Shown here: one piece after another, positions 49,708 to 57,875 of the stretch
Position numbering within the stretch: the first letter of the stretch is position 1
Layout of the letters: the number at the start of each line of letters is the position of its first letter
Source: Geomonas sp. RF6
Lineage (GTDB): Bacteria > Desulfobacterota > Desulfuromonadia > Geobacterales > Geobacteraceae
Direction: 5' to 3'
Length of the DNA: 64,000 nucleotides
Assembly (NCBI RefSeq): GCF_021044625.1
Contig: NZ_CP087999.1
Coordinates: forward strand, 4,237,001 to 4,301,000
Notes under the pieces: model-generated
Told to the model about the DNA's origin: nothing
Database searches by the model: none
What the model saw: the letters and a program-made list of their open reading frames with translations, nothing else
Made by a program: the position numbers and the translations under genes

Positions 49708-50916
49708 ATGGCGAAGTCATTTTTTTCGGGTCGTGATGGGCAGGGTGCAGAAAAGAAGAGCTCCAAGCAGTTGCTGGTCCTCTTGCTGCTCATCCTCGCC
49801 TTCGTCTACCTCTACTTCTTTACCGGGCTTATAAAGCCTCGTCAGGAGGCAGCCGCCCCGGAGCAGGCACCGGCGCCGACTTCGACAGTGCAGGTGAAGA
49901 GACCGCTTCCTCCGCGCCCTGCGCAGACGGCGGCTGTGCCCGCGCCCGCCCAGGTTGCCCAGGCGGGACATCCCGCTCCCGCCGCAGCGCCTGCCGCGGA
50001 CCAGGGTGCGAAGCCGCAACCGCAAGGGGCCGCGGCGCCCGCGGCCAAGCCTGGGCAGCCTGGCGCTCCTGCTCACGGCGCGAGACCGGCTCCTGCACCA
50101 GCCGCCGCCGCAAAGCCCGCCCCTGCCGCACCCGCTGCTGCCAAACCTGCCGCACCGGCCGCTGCGAAACCCGCCCAGCAGGCGGCGAAGCCGGCCCCCG
50201 CGAAACCCGCTCCGGCACCGGCTCCGGCCAAAGGTGCCGCAGTCGCCAAGGCGCCGATCCCTGCCAAACCCGCCGCCAAGCCCGCGCAACAGGCGCAGAC
50301 GGCAGCTGCACAGCCAAACGGCTCCAAGGGTGCCGCAGCAGCCAAAGGCGCCAAGGAAGGGAAACCCGCCCAGACTGCAGCGCCCCAGGGCGCCAAAGGG
50401 AAGGAGGCAGCGCCTGAAGGTACCGCAGGGGGCGCCAAGGCAGCCGCGACTCCCGCACGTGCCGCCTACGCCGTGGAGATCGGCGACCTCCCTGAGAGTG
50501 AGGTCGACAACGTGGTGGCAAAGGTGAAAAAGGCCGGCATTCCGAAGGTGGTAAAGACGAAGGTGAAGAAGGGGGAGACGATGCACCGCCTCTTCCTTGC
50601 CGACTTTGCCGACCACGACGAGGCAAAGGAGCAGCTCGATCGTCTAAAGACTGTGGCGCCGAGCGCTTTCATCCTCCCCGAGAACGGGCGTTATGCCGTC
50701 TACGCAGGTTCGTACCTGCGCGAGAAGAAGGCCACTCTCGAGCAGAACCGTCTTTTCGACATGGGGATAAAGCTCCTCATGAAGAGTGCGAATACCCCTG
50801 TGTCGGTCACCAAGGTGCGCGCCGGCGCCTTCCCGGACCGCGTCTCTGCCGAAAAGGCTGCTCGCACATTGAAGACGAACGGTATAGCAGGGCAGGTCGT
50901 TAAGGCCCAGCAGTAG
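49708..50916 (+). CDS. SPOR-domain membrane protein with long Ala/Pro-rich linker
   Basis: The 402-residue protein has one membrane helix (about 22-40) with a short cytoplasmic N-terminus. About 210 residues of Ala/Pro/Lys low-complexity sequence span the periplasm, and a C-terminal region contains two SPOR-like beta-alpha units (KGETMHRLFLADFADHDEAK and KVRAGAFPDRVSAEKAARTL). SPOR domains bind denuded peptidoglycan at division sites. ATG 49708 is preferred to the TTG at 49702 and has GGAGG upstream. The next gene begins 13 bp after the stop and leads into an MglA-like GTPase gene, so this may be a cell-pole or division-site module. Confidence 0.85.
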   Translation: MAKSFFSGRDGQGAEKKSSKQLLVLLLLILAFVYLYFFTGLIKPRQEAAAPEQAPAPTSTVQVKRPLPPRPAQTAAVPAPAQVAQAGHPAPAAAPAADQGAKPQPQGAAAPAAKPGQPGAPAHGARPAPAPAAAAKPAPAAPAAAKPAAPAAAKPAQQAAKPAPAKPAPAPAPAKGAAVAKAPIPAKPAAKPAQQAQTAAAQPNGSKGAAAAKGAKEGKPAQTAAPQGAKGKEAAPEGTAGGAKAAATPARAAYAVEIGDLPESEVDNVVAKVKKAGIPKVVKTKVKKGETMHRLFLADFADHDEAKEQLDRLKTVAPSAFILPENGRYAVYAGSYLREKKATLEQNRLFDMGIKLLMKSANTPVSVTKVRAGAFPDRVSAEKAARTLKTNGIAGQVVKAQQ

Positions 50917-50929
50917 CGAACGGAGCGTC

Positions 50930-51802
50930 GTGAGCACAGCGAAGACTTTCACCATTTCCGCGGCAGCCGCTCCCTACGTCGGGGCGGCTGCTTCCAGGGA
51001 TGCGAAGCTGCAGGCGGCCGCCGGGGCGGTGCAACTGCCCGAGACGGATCTTGTGCTGCTGGTATACTACCTCTGCCACGACCCGGACCCGGAGGTGAAG
51101 GCACGGGCGATGGGGACGCTGAAGGGACTCGACCTCCCGGTACTCACCCGGCTTCTCTCCAACCCCGAGTTGCACCCGCGGCTCGTCGACGCGCTCGCCC
51201 GGCTCCATTACGGAAAGCCGGAGCTCGCCGGACTCTTCCGGGAACATCCGCATCTCGGCGAGCAGACCGCTACCTTTCTCGTCCAGCAGGGGGTGTTTTC
51301 GCTGGCACTTCCCGAGCTCCCCGATGGTGAGGGCGCGTCTCCGATTGAAGAAGAGGATGACGGCGAGGTCGACGAGGAGAGCGAGGAGTTCCGCTCCAAG
51401 TACCAGCTCTCCCAGGACATGAAGGTCTCGGAAAAGATCAAGATGGCGCTCACCGGCGACAAGGAGTGGCGCAGCATCCTCATCAAGGACTCCAACAAGC
51501 TCGTCTCTGCGGCAGTCGTCAAAAACCCGCGCCTGACGGAGTCGGAGGTACTCGCCGTAGCGAAGTCGGCGGTACAAAACGACGAGATCATGCGCGTCAT
51601 CTGCGCCAACAAGGAGTGGGTGAAGAATTATCAGATCAGACGGGCGCTGGCGTGGAACCACAAGACGCCGCTGCAGACGGCGCTGCGCTTCGTGGCGACC
51701 CTCTCGGAAAAGGACCTTGCCGCGGTGGCAAAGAGCAAGAACGTCTCCACCGTGGTCGCCACGCAGGCCCGCAGGATTCTCTTGGCAAAAAAAGACAGGT
51801 AA
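50930..51802 (+). CDS. Helical-repeat (HEAT-like) cytoplasmic protein, function unknown
   Basis: The 290-residue, mostly helical protein has two parts separated by an acidic segment (EEEDDGEVDEESEEF, about 140-155). The first includes HDPDPEVKARAMGTLKGL, a HEAT-like pair. The second repeats short motifs such as SAAVVKNPRLTESEVLAVAK and ends in basic residues. It starts with GTG 50930 after CGGAG. It lies 13 bp after the SPOR gene and 14 bp before the MglA-like GTPase gene, so it could be a partner or regulator of that protein. I do not know a named family for it. Confidence 0.8.
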   Translation: MSTAKTFTISAAAAPYVGAAASRDAKLQAAAGAVQLPETDLVLLVYYLCHDPDPEVKARAMGTLKGLDLPVLTRLLSNPELHPRLVDALARLHYGKPELAGLFREHPHLGEQTATFLVQQGVFSLALPELPDGEGASPIEEEDDGEVDEESEEFRSKYQLSQDMKVSEKIKMALTGDKEWRSILIKDSNKLVSAAVVKNPRLTESEVLAVAKSAVQNDEIMRVICANKEWVKNYQIRRALAWNHKTPLQTALRFVATLSEKDLAAVAKSKNVSTVVATQARRILLAKKDR

Positions 51803-51816
51803 TGAAGGGGGCTTAG

Positions 51817-52755
51817 ATGGCTCTGGTAAATCAGGCAAAACGTGAAATCAACGCAAAGGTGGTGTACTTCGGACCGGGGCTCTCCGGGAAGGGCACCAGC
51901 CTGCGCCACATATTCGGGAAGCTGAAACCGGAGTTTCGCGGCGCTATGAAGGGGATGCAGGTGAAGGACGCCCGTATGCTCTTCTTCGACTTCACCCCCC
52001 CGGGGGACAGCAACGTGCACGGGTTTCGCGTCCGCTTCCATCTGTACACCATTTCCGGAGAGACGATCGACGCCGCCGCGTGGAAGATGGTTCTGAAGGG
52101 GGCCGACGGTATCGTCTTCGTCGCCGACTCCTCCATCGACCGCGTCTCCGCCAACCGCGAAAGCCTGGAGAAGCTGAACGCCCATCTCGGCGGGTACGGC
52201 ACGAGCCTCGAGTCTGTGCCGACCGTCTTCCAGTACAACAAGAAGGATCTCCCCGATGCGCTTCCGGCCGCCGACCTGAACCGGATGCTGAACGCTTCCG
52301 GCATGCCCAGTTTCGAGGCGTCGAGCCAGGAGGGGGAAGGGGTGATCCAGCCCCTCCTCGCGCTGGTGAAGTCGGTGCTGCTCGATCTGCGCCGCAAGGG
52401 GCTGGAGGGGATCGTCGGGCCGGAGAGCATGAAGGAGGTTGTAGAGACTCCGGTCGAGGAGCCTGTGGCACCGGTAGAGGAGCCTCAGGCTCCGGCAGCG
52501 CAGGAAGAGCCTCACATGCCGCACTACGAGGAGCACCCGGTGGCGGCGCCTGACATACCCCTTTATCCGGAAGTGAAGGCGCCGGAGGTGAAGGCGCCAG
52601 AGTCGCATGTCGCAGCGGAAGAGGAGGGCGGGCTGTCGCTCGAGCTTTCCGGAGCCGCGGAGCTCAGCCAGGGGCTTTTGCGTCTGCCGCTGGTAATCCG
52701 CTCCGGATCCCGCTCGAAGACGGTGACGCTGCAGCTGAGCATTCAGGAGGAGTAG
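51817..52755 (+). CDS. MglA-like small GTPase-fold protein with altered catalytic residues and C-terminal extension
   Basis: The first ~195 of 312 residues align with Myxococcus MglA, the Ras-like polarity GTPase, at the same numbering. P-loop GPGLSGKGTS has Gly26 where MglA has Thr26. Arg53, the intrinsic arginine finger, is kept. The switch II motif LYTISGE has Glu82 in place of Gln82. NKKD is intact. These changes affect Mg2+ binding and hydrolysis, so it may bind nucleotide weakly or act as a pseudo-GTPase. The ~115-residue extension has a Glu/Pro-rich linker and a final beta-like domain (GLLRLPLVIRSGSRSKTVTL). No roadblock (MglB) gene is adjacent. ATG 51817 follows AAGGGGG. Confidence 0.88.
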   Translation: MALVNQAKREINAKVVYFGPGLSGKGTSLRHIFGKLKPEFRGAMKGMQVKDARMLFFDFTPPGDSNVHGFRVRFHLYTISGETIDAAAWKMVLKGADGIVFVADSSIDRVSANRESLEKLNAHLGGYGTSLESVPTVFQYNKKDLPDALPAADLNRMLNASGMPSFEASSQEGEGVIQPLLALVKSVLLDLRRKGLEGIVGPESMKEVVETPVEEPVAPVEEPQAPAAQEEPHMPHYEEHPVAAPDIPLYPEVKAPEVKAPESHVAAEEEGGLSLELSGAAELSQGLLRLPLVIRSGSRSKTVTLQLSIQEE

Positions 52756-52758
52756 GTC

Positions 52759-53445
52759 GTGGATTCGGTTGACCTGGATCTGGTCATGGCGGGGCGCTTG
52801 CTTCTCTCCTCCTTCCTCGGTGGGATCATCGGGCTGGAGAGGGAGATCCACGGCCGCCCCGCGGGGTTTCGCACGCACCTTCTGGTCTCGCTCGGCTCCT
52901 GCCTTTTTGTAGCAAGCTCCATCGAGTTTTACACCATTTTCGGAAACTTCTCCGGCAAGGTCCCGGTCGGTGTGGACCCTGCACGCGTCGCCGCCCAGGT
53001 GGTGACCGGCATCGGTTTTCTCGGTGCGGGAGCGATCATCCGGGACCAGGCCGCGGTGCGTGGGCTCACCACCGCCGCCTGCCTGTGGGTTGCGGCAGGG
53101 CTCGGCGTCGCGTGCGGCATAGGGATGTACGGCCTCGCGGTCGTTGCCACCGCCGTCGCCCTGGCGAATCTCCTCCTTTTGAAGGAAGTCGAGAAGAAGT
53201 TGAGCCGCGATACCTACATCAGCGTGAGGGTTGTAGGGGAGGATACCCCGAGCTTCATCTCGAGGGTGGAGGCTGTTTTGGCGGGTTCAAACCTGACGGC
53301 GCTGCAGCTTCGGTTCGATCGGGACGTGGAGCACCAGCGTATCGGCGTCGATTTTCAGGTGAAGCAGATTTCTAAGGACACTCCCGCCGATCTCCTGCAC
53401 GGCCTCGGCGCGCTGGAGGGGGTGAAGAGGGTGCGCCTGGAATAA
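52759..53445 (+). CDS. MgtC/SapB-family membrane protein
   Basis: The 228-residue protein has about five membrane helices and the family pattern LSSFLGGIIGLEREIHGRPA, GFRTHLLVSLGSCLF, VVTGIGFLGAGAIIRD and VRGLTTAACLWVAAGLG. A ~75-residue ACT-like cytoplasmic domain ends the protein. MgtC proteins modulate ATP synthase or phosphate and magnesium balance in enterics; the role here is unknown. It starts with GTG 52759, 3 bp after the GTPase stop. Its last 74 bp overlap the convergent PHP gene. Confidence 0.9.
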   Translation: MDSVDLDLVMAGRLLLSSFLGGIIGLEREIHGRPAGFRTHLLVSLGSCLFVASSIEFYTIFGNFSGKVPVGVDPARVAAQVVTGIGFLGAGAIIRDQAAVRGLTTAACLWVAAGLGVACGIGMYGLAVVATAVALANLLLLKEVEKKLSRDTYISVRVVGEDTPSFISRVEAVLAGSNLTALQLRFDRDVEHQRIGVDFQVKQISKDTPADLLHGLGALEGVKRVRLE

Positions 53446-54298
53446 GGCGCCCTTCGTGCAGCCCCTTCAGCAGGGCGACACTCTCATATCCCACCTGCAG
53501 CTCACCCCTTCCGATCCCCATGGCAACACCTTCCTCGATACCGTGAAAGTCGGACCCTCCGGTGCAGATAAGCCCCCGTTTTTCCGCGACTGCCGAGAGA
53601 AAGGCGCTGTCGTTTGCCGTGGCGCCGTTGTGCCAGCTTTCGATCCCGTCGAGTCCGAGCGGAACGAGGGAATCTATTATGGAAACGAGCTCGCAGTGCT
53701 CCTTCGTGATGTGCATGGGGTGGGCGAGCACGGCCGCGCCGTGCAGCCTCCTGATGAGGTCGATCGCCTCGGCTATGGGGAAGTAGCGCTTCGGCACGTC
53801 GCAGGGAATGAGGTAGCGTACGAACGCCTCCTGCATGTCCTTCACCAGACCTTGCCTGATCAGGATCTGCGCGATGTGGGGGCGCCCGAGCGACCCGCCT
53901 GCCAGCGCCGACACCGCCTCCTGCGAGATCCTCTCTCTCCCCTCGAAGCGCAGCTTTTCATTGAGCCGCTCCACGATCGCGCCGCCGCGCTTCTCCCGTT
54001 TTTCCCTGAAGGCATCGAGGGTATCGAGGAGAATGGGGTCGCGGTGGTCCAGGCAGTATCCGAGGAGATGCACGTCCCGGTACCCCTTGAACTCGACGGA
54101 GAATTCGATAGCCGGCAGCACCTCCACGCCGACCGCTATCCCTGCCGTTATAGCCTGGTCGACGCCGGCGACAGTGTCATGATCGGCAATGGCGATGGCC
54201 GTGAGACCGGCCGACTTCGCCATGGAGACAAGTTCTTGAGGGGTGCAGACGCCATCGGAGAAAGTGGAGTGAACGTGCAGGTCGACCAGTTTTTTCAT
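53372..54298 (-). CDS. PHP-domain metal-dependent phosphoesterase (TrpH/YciV-like)
   Basis: The 308-residue protein has the PHP metal motifs DLHVHSTFSDG (HxH), IADHDTVAG, LPAIEFSVE, VLAHPMH and GGSDFHG. This order is typical of the YciV/TrpH group, of which E. coli RNase AM (5'-end trimming of rRNA and oligonucleotides) and nucleoside 3',5'-bisphosphate phosphatases are known members. The last ~25 residues (PPPARRGRAGDRREC) look like read-through into the mgtC-like gene and are probably not functional. ATG 54298 is the only clear start. The gene is convergent with the MgtC-like gene and overlaps it by 74 bp. Confidence 0.9.
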   Translation of the reverse strand: MKKLVDLHVHSTFSDGVCTPQELVSMAKSAGLTAIAIADHDTVAGVDQAITAGIAVGVEVLPAIEFSVEFKGYRDVHLLGYCLDHRDPILLDTLDAFREKREKRGGAIVERLNEKLRFEGRERISQEAVSALAGGSLGRPHIAQILIRQGLVKDMQEAFVRYLIPCDVPKRYFPIAEAIDLIRRLHGAAVLAHPMHITKEHCELVSIIDSLVPLGLDGIESWHNGATANDSAFLSAVAEKRGLICTGGSDFHGIEEGVAMGIGRGELQVGYESVALLKGLHEGRLIPGAPSSPPPARRGRAGDRRECP

Positions 54299-54551
54299 GC
54301 AGTTGGCTTCCTTGTAGGCGGTTGGGGTAGGGAAGGGCGCCTGTGGGAGATAGGGTCGTGCGCGTATGCTGAAGGAGCATTTGTCCGCGGTGAGATTTCT
54401 GGAAAAAGGGCACGGATCATTATAGGGGTTTTGATATTTTGTGCAACGGCTGCCGGAAAGTATTTCAGAGTCGCTTGCGCCTTACTCCGCTGTTGCCTGC
54501 TTGCCCATCAAACTGTATAAAGAGGTAGCAGCTGAAAGGAGAGGAGGATTT

Positions 54552-54782
54552 ATGGCAAAGAGTCCCGGAATGGCGTGGGCCTTCGTGGCGTTGGGCATCT
54601 ATTTATTCGGCGGCATCGCCACCTTTGCCGGGCTCGCCTGTCTCGGTTTTGTGCGCGGGCAGGATCTATGGGGGCTCGGCAGCGGAACGAGCATCGGGAT
54701 ATTGCTGGTTTGCGGCGGACTCTCACTCACCATCCTCGGAGTGCTCATCATGCGCATCTGCCGCAACAGGGGGCTTCGTTGA
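54552..54782 (+). CDS. Small two-helix membrane protein
   Basis: The 76-residue protein has two membrane helices (about 9-31 and 45-67) joined by RGQDLWGLGSG and a basic tail ICRNRGLR. ATG 54552 follows GGAGGATTT. It resembles AtpZ/AtpI-type small proteins in size and topology (two helices, Gly-rich), but lacks the context of an atp operon, so this is only a suggestion. Its stop overlaps the TTG start of nth. Confidence 0.75.
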   Translation: MAKSPGMAWAFVALGIYLFGGIATFAGLACLGFVRGQDLWGLGSGTSIGILLVCGGLSLTILGVLIMRICRNRGLR

Positions 54783-55435
54783 AGGGGGAGCAGATCCACG
54801 AGGCGATGGCTCTCCTTGCCGGAGCCGTGACCGCCTGGGTGACACCCGCGGTCACCATCGTCTCGCAGCGCAGCGGTGACCCTTTCAAGGTGCTGGTCTC
54901 CTGCATCCTCTCCTTGCGCACCAAGGACAAGACGACAGGAGAAGCTTCGGACCGTCTCTTTCGCCTTGCCGACACCCCCGAGCAGATGGCGCTTCTTTCC
55001 GTTGAAGAGATTGAGCAGGCGATCTATCCCGTCGGCTTCTACCGCAACAAGGCAGGGCAGATCAAGGAGATCTCCCGCGAGCTGGTGGAGAAGTACGGCT
55101 CGAGGGTTCCGGAGGAGATCGACGAGCTTCTGAAATTTAAAGGGGTAGGGAGAAAGACAGCAAATCTCGTGGTGACCTTGGGGTATGGGAAGCCCGGGAT
55201 CTGTGTCGATATCCACGTGCACAGAATCTGCAACAGGTGGGGGTATGTCGTCACCAACTCCCCGGATGAAACGGAGCAGGTATTGCGGCGCGAACTGCCG
55301 CGCCAGTACTGGCTCACCATCAACGACCTGCTGGTGACCTTCGGGCAGAACCAGTGCCTTCCTGTTTCCCCTCTTTGCTCCACCTGTCCCCTCTTCCACC
55401 TGTGCGACCGGGTAGGGGTGCAGAAATCGCGGTAG
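54779..55435 (+). CDS. nth: Endonuclease III (base-excision DNA glycosylase/AP lyase)
   Basis: Nth removes oxidised pyrimidines and nicks abasic sites. The 218-residue protein has the helix-hairpin-helix LLKFKGVGRKTANLV with catalytic Lys126, the catalytic Asp144 in CVDIHVHR, and the [4Fe-4S] loop C-x6-C-x2-C-x5-C near the C-terminus (CLPVSPLCSTCPLFHLC). The start is TTG 54779, overlapping the previous stop (TTGA) with AGGGGGC upstream; ATG 54806 would remove the first helix. The frame upstream belongs to another protein. Confidence 0.93.
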   Translation: MKGEQIHEAMALLAGAVTAWVTPAVTIVSQRSGDPFKVLVSCILSLRTKDKTTGEASDRLFRLADTPEQMALLSVEEIEQAIYPVGFYRNKAGQIKEISRELVEKYGSRVPEEIDELLKFKGVGRKTANLVVTLGYGKPGICVDIHVHRICNRWGYVVTNSPDETEQVLRRELPRQYWLTINDLLVTFGQNQCLPVSPLCSTCPLFHLCDRVGVQKSR

Positions 55436-55445
55436 TTGTGCCAAG

Positions 55446-56060
55446 GAGCGCAGGTGTCTTGCCTGCGATGGCGGCGCAGCCGCCACCAGGTTTTGCGCGG
55501 CCGGCGCCGCGGGACAGGCTGGGAAGCCTATCCTCCAGCGTGGCTTCAGCGTTTGCCCCGAAGACCACGTTCTCTCCTTGAGCCACCGGAGGGGGCCCTC
55601 GCGCTGGAGCGTAGGCATCCTTGCCTGCGATGGCGGCGCAGCCGCCACCAGGTTTTGCGCGGCCGGCGCCGCGGGACAGGCTGGGAAGCCTATCCTCCAG
55701 CGTAGCTTCAGCGTTTGCCCCGAAGACCACGTTCTCTCCTTGAGCCACGGGAAGGGGCCCTCGCGCTGGAGCGTAGGCATCCTTGCCTGCGATGGCGGCG
55801 CAGCCGCCACCAGGCTCTGCGCGGCCGGCGCCGCGGGACAGGCTGGGAAGCCTATCCTCCAGCGTGGCTTCAGCGTTTGCCCCGAAGACCACGTTCTCTC
55901 CTTGAGCCACGGGAAGGGGCCCTCGCGCTGGAGCGTAGGCATCCTTGCCTGCGATGGCGGCGCAGCCGCCACCGGGCTCTGCGCGGCCGGCGCCGCGGGA
56001 CAGGCTGTGAAGCCTATCCTCCAGCGTGGCTGCAACATTCTGCCCCTGAAGATCAATTTC
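55446..56060. repeat. 162-bp tandem repeat array (about 3.8 units), family D
   Basis: CTTGCCTGCGATGGCGGCGC recurs at 55458, 55620, 55782 and 55944, exactly 162 bp apart. Units are nearly identical, with decay only at the two outer ends. Each unit carries inverted arms (GCTGGAGCGTAGGCATC ... TCCTCCAGC) around a GC-rich core. A single inverted copy of the same element is at 60555-60658. Because 162 is a multiple of 3, long open frames run through it on both strands, but none is a supported gene. Confidence 0.92.
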
Positions 56061-56198
56061 CTATTTCAGCAACTCCGCTCCTCCCAGAGACAAGTCTTGC
56101 CACTTCACATTGTTCCGGTATAATGTGACCCGCCTGGCATCCCCGTTAATTTATCCGTCCGCCAGCCGTGCTATTAACTTGCCATTTAGGAGGGTCGT

Positions 56199-57071
56199 AT
56201 GATCAAGAAGATCGGCTTCGTTGGGTTGGGGACGGTGGGGCGGCACATGGCGGCCAATCTCACCAAATCGGATTATGATCTCACCGTGTACGACCCGGAT
56301 GCGGAGGCCGTCGCGGACCTCGTGAAGCGTGGGGCGACGGCTGGTGTATCTCCCTTCCACACCGCCAAGGGGCAGGACATGGTGATCGTGATCCTCCCCG
56401 AATGCCTCGGCGGCGTGGACTCCCTCATTTTCGGCGAGGGCGGCGTCCTCCAGGGGATCGACCCTGGAACCATCTTCGTCGATATGGGGACCCACTCCCT
56501 TGATACGACGAAGAAACTTGCCGAAGCCGCCATTGAACGGCGCGTCATGTTCCTCGAGGCACCGGTGTGGGGCACCAAGGAGCATGCTGCAAACGGACTC
56601 CTCACCATCGTCGCCAGCGGGGATGCCTCACTCCTCGGCCGCTGCCGTGAAACGTTCTCCTATTTCGGCCTCAATATCATCCATATAGGCGGCAACGTCG
56701 GTGATGCCACCCGCATGAAGTTCGTCGTGAACATGGTGCAGGCAGAACTGATACAGGCCCTCTCCGAGGGGATCATCTTCGGCGAGAAGATGGGGTTCAA
56801 GGCGGACAAGATCCTGGAGGTGCTCGATTCCGGCGGGGTGGCGTGTCCTCTTTTCCATTCCAAGGGGCGCAGCATCGCCAGGGGGGATTTCTCCAGGAAC
56901 CTCGCGCTCAAATACGTGCACGACCAGCTCAAGCAGGTCATCGAGACGGCACGCGCGGTCGATCTCGACCTGCCCGCTGCAGAGACGGTGTGCAGGCAGT
57001 ATCAGCAGGCTGTGCTGGACGGCCGCGGAGAAGAGGATTACTCCGCGGTGGTAAAGGTCCTCCGGAGATAG
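56199..57071 (+). CDS. NAD(P)-dependent beta-hydroxyacid dehydrogenase
   Basis: The 290-residue protein has the two-domain fold of 3-hydroxyisobutyrate / 6-phosphogluconate-type dehydrogenases. A Rossmann motif GFVGLGTVGRHMAANL, the substrate loop FLEAPVWGTKEHAANG and catalytic Lys in GDATRMKFVVNMV are present. YDPDAEA after the second strand has no Arg typical of strict NADP enzymes. Members from Geobacter reduce succinic semialdehyde or glyoxylate, so a gamma-hydroxybutyrate dehydrogenase role is possible; the usual GGxxGA of the substrate loop is changed to WGTKEHA. It stands alone, with a terminator after it. Confidence 0.88.
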   Translation: MIKKIGFVGLGTVGRHMAANLTKSDYDLTVYDPDAEAVADLVKRGATAGVSPFHTAKGQDMVIVILPECLGGVDSLIFGEGGVLQGIDPGTIFVDMGTHSLDTTKKLAEAAIERRVMFLEAPVWGTKEHAANGLLTIVASGDASLLGRCRETFSYFGLNIIHIGGNVGDATRMKFVVNMVQAELIQALSEGIIFGEKMGFKADKILEVLDSGGVACPLFHSKGRSIARGDFSRNLALKYVHDQLKQVIETARAVDLDLPAAETVCRQYQQAVLDGRGEEDYSAVVKVLRR

Positions 57072-57119
57072 CTGCGCGGCCACTCCGACGAATCGACCGA
57101 TATCAACAGCAACAAAGAA

Positions 57120-57152
57120 AAGGGGCGTCCTGCACTGGGGCGCCCTCTTTTT
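57120..57152 (+). terminator. Rho-independent terminator after the dehydrogenase gene
   Basis: AAGGGGCG / CGCCCTCTT stem (one wobble pair) with a ~10-base loop, then TTTTTG, about 48 bp after the stop. Confidence 0.65.
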
Positions 57153-57379
57153 GTCCGGCGGCGAGCACTCTCCACAAGATGCCGCTCTCACACTCAGGTG
57201 AGATTATATGTCACAATAGATTCACTTCTCCTGCACCGTGCTATGTCATCTCCTTTTGCAAAGCGATGTTCAGGCGCGGGAGCGATGGCATAATTTCAAA
57301 GAGAGAAAAAAAGATTTCATTTGTGCATTGTGTTGCCGACTATATAAGAGGTGCTCAGGGTGTCTGAGGGAGAACCGTG

Positions 57380-57850
57380 ATGCCGAAGGAAATCGAACGG
57401 AAGTTTCTGGTGAAAGACGACAGCTGGCGCGCCCTCGCCGGGGAGGGGAAAGCTTACCGGCAGGGATACCTCTCCCTCGACAAGGAGCGCATCGTTCGGG
57501 TCAGGGTTGTGGGAGAGATGGCGGTCATCACCATCAAGGGGGCGCGACACGGGAACACCGCTCTCGAGTACGAGTACCCGCTCCCTCTTTTCGACGCCGA
57601 GGAGATGCTGCAGAATCTGTGTGTTCCCCCTCTCATCGAGAAGGTGCGTTACGAGGTGATGCACAGCGGGTTGAAGTGGGAAGTCGATGTGTTTTCCGGG
57701 GAGAACGCAGGCCTTATCGTGGCGGAGGTTGAGCTGGAGGATGCCGGACAGCACGTGGAGCTTCCCCCCTGGGCAGGGGACGAGGTGAGCGACGACAGGC
57801 GCTATGCCAATGCGAGCCTGGTGCTGCACCCATACAGCAAGTGGCAGTGA
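57380..57850 (+). CDS. CYTH-domain triphosphate tunnel enzyme
   Basis: The 156-residue protein has the CYTH signature EIERKFLV (ExExK) at the start, then alternating Arg/Lys/Glu strands (RVRVVGEMAVITIKGAR, EYEYPLPLFDAEEML, VAEVELEDAG) that line the tunnel. Such enzymes bind triphosphate or polyphosphate with Mg2+; short bacterial forms are mainly tripolyphosphatases. ATG 57380 is chosen (GGGAG seven bases upstream); GTG 57377 directly before it is an alternative. The next gene, a PPK2-type kinase, follows after 25 bp, so both probably act in phosphate-polymer metabolism. Confidence 0.9.
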   Translation: MPKEIERKFLVKDDSWRALAGEGKAYRQGYLSLDKERIVRVRVVGEMAVITIKGARHGNTALEYEYPLPLFDAEEMLQNLCVPPLIEKVRYEVMHSGLKWEVDVFSGENAGLIVAEVELEDAGQHVELPPWAGDEVSDDRRYANASLVLHPYSKWQ

Positions 57851-57875
57851 TCCCGTTGTCCCAGGAGGCGCGCCC

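Noticed and set aside
54599-56056. 485-codon reverse frame across nth and the 162-bp array
   Set aside because: It is open because the repeat length is a multiple of 3 and the DNA is GC-rich. The part over nth is antisense, and there is no start signal or family feature.
55446-56060. CRISPR array
   Set aside because: Units are 162 bp and abut each other without unique spacers; no cas genes are present.
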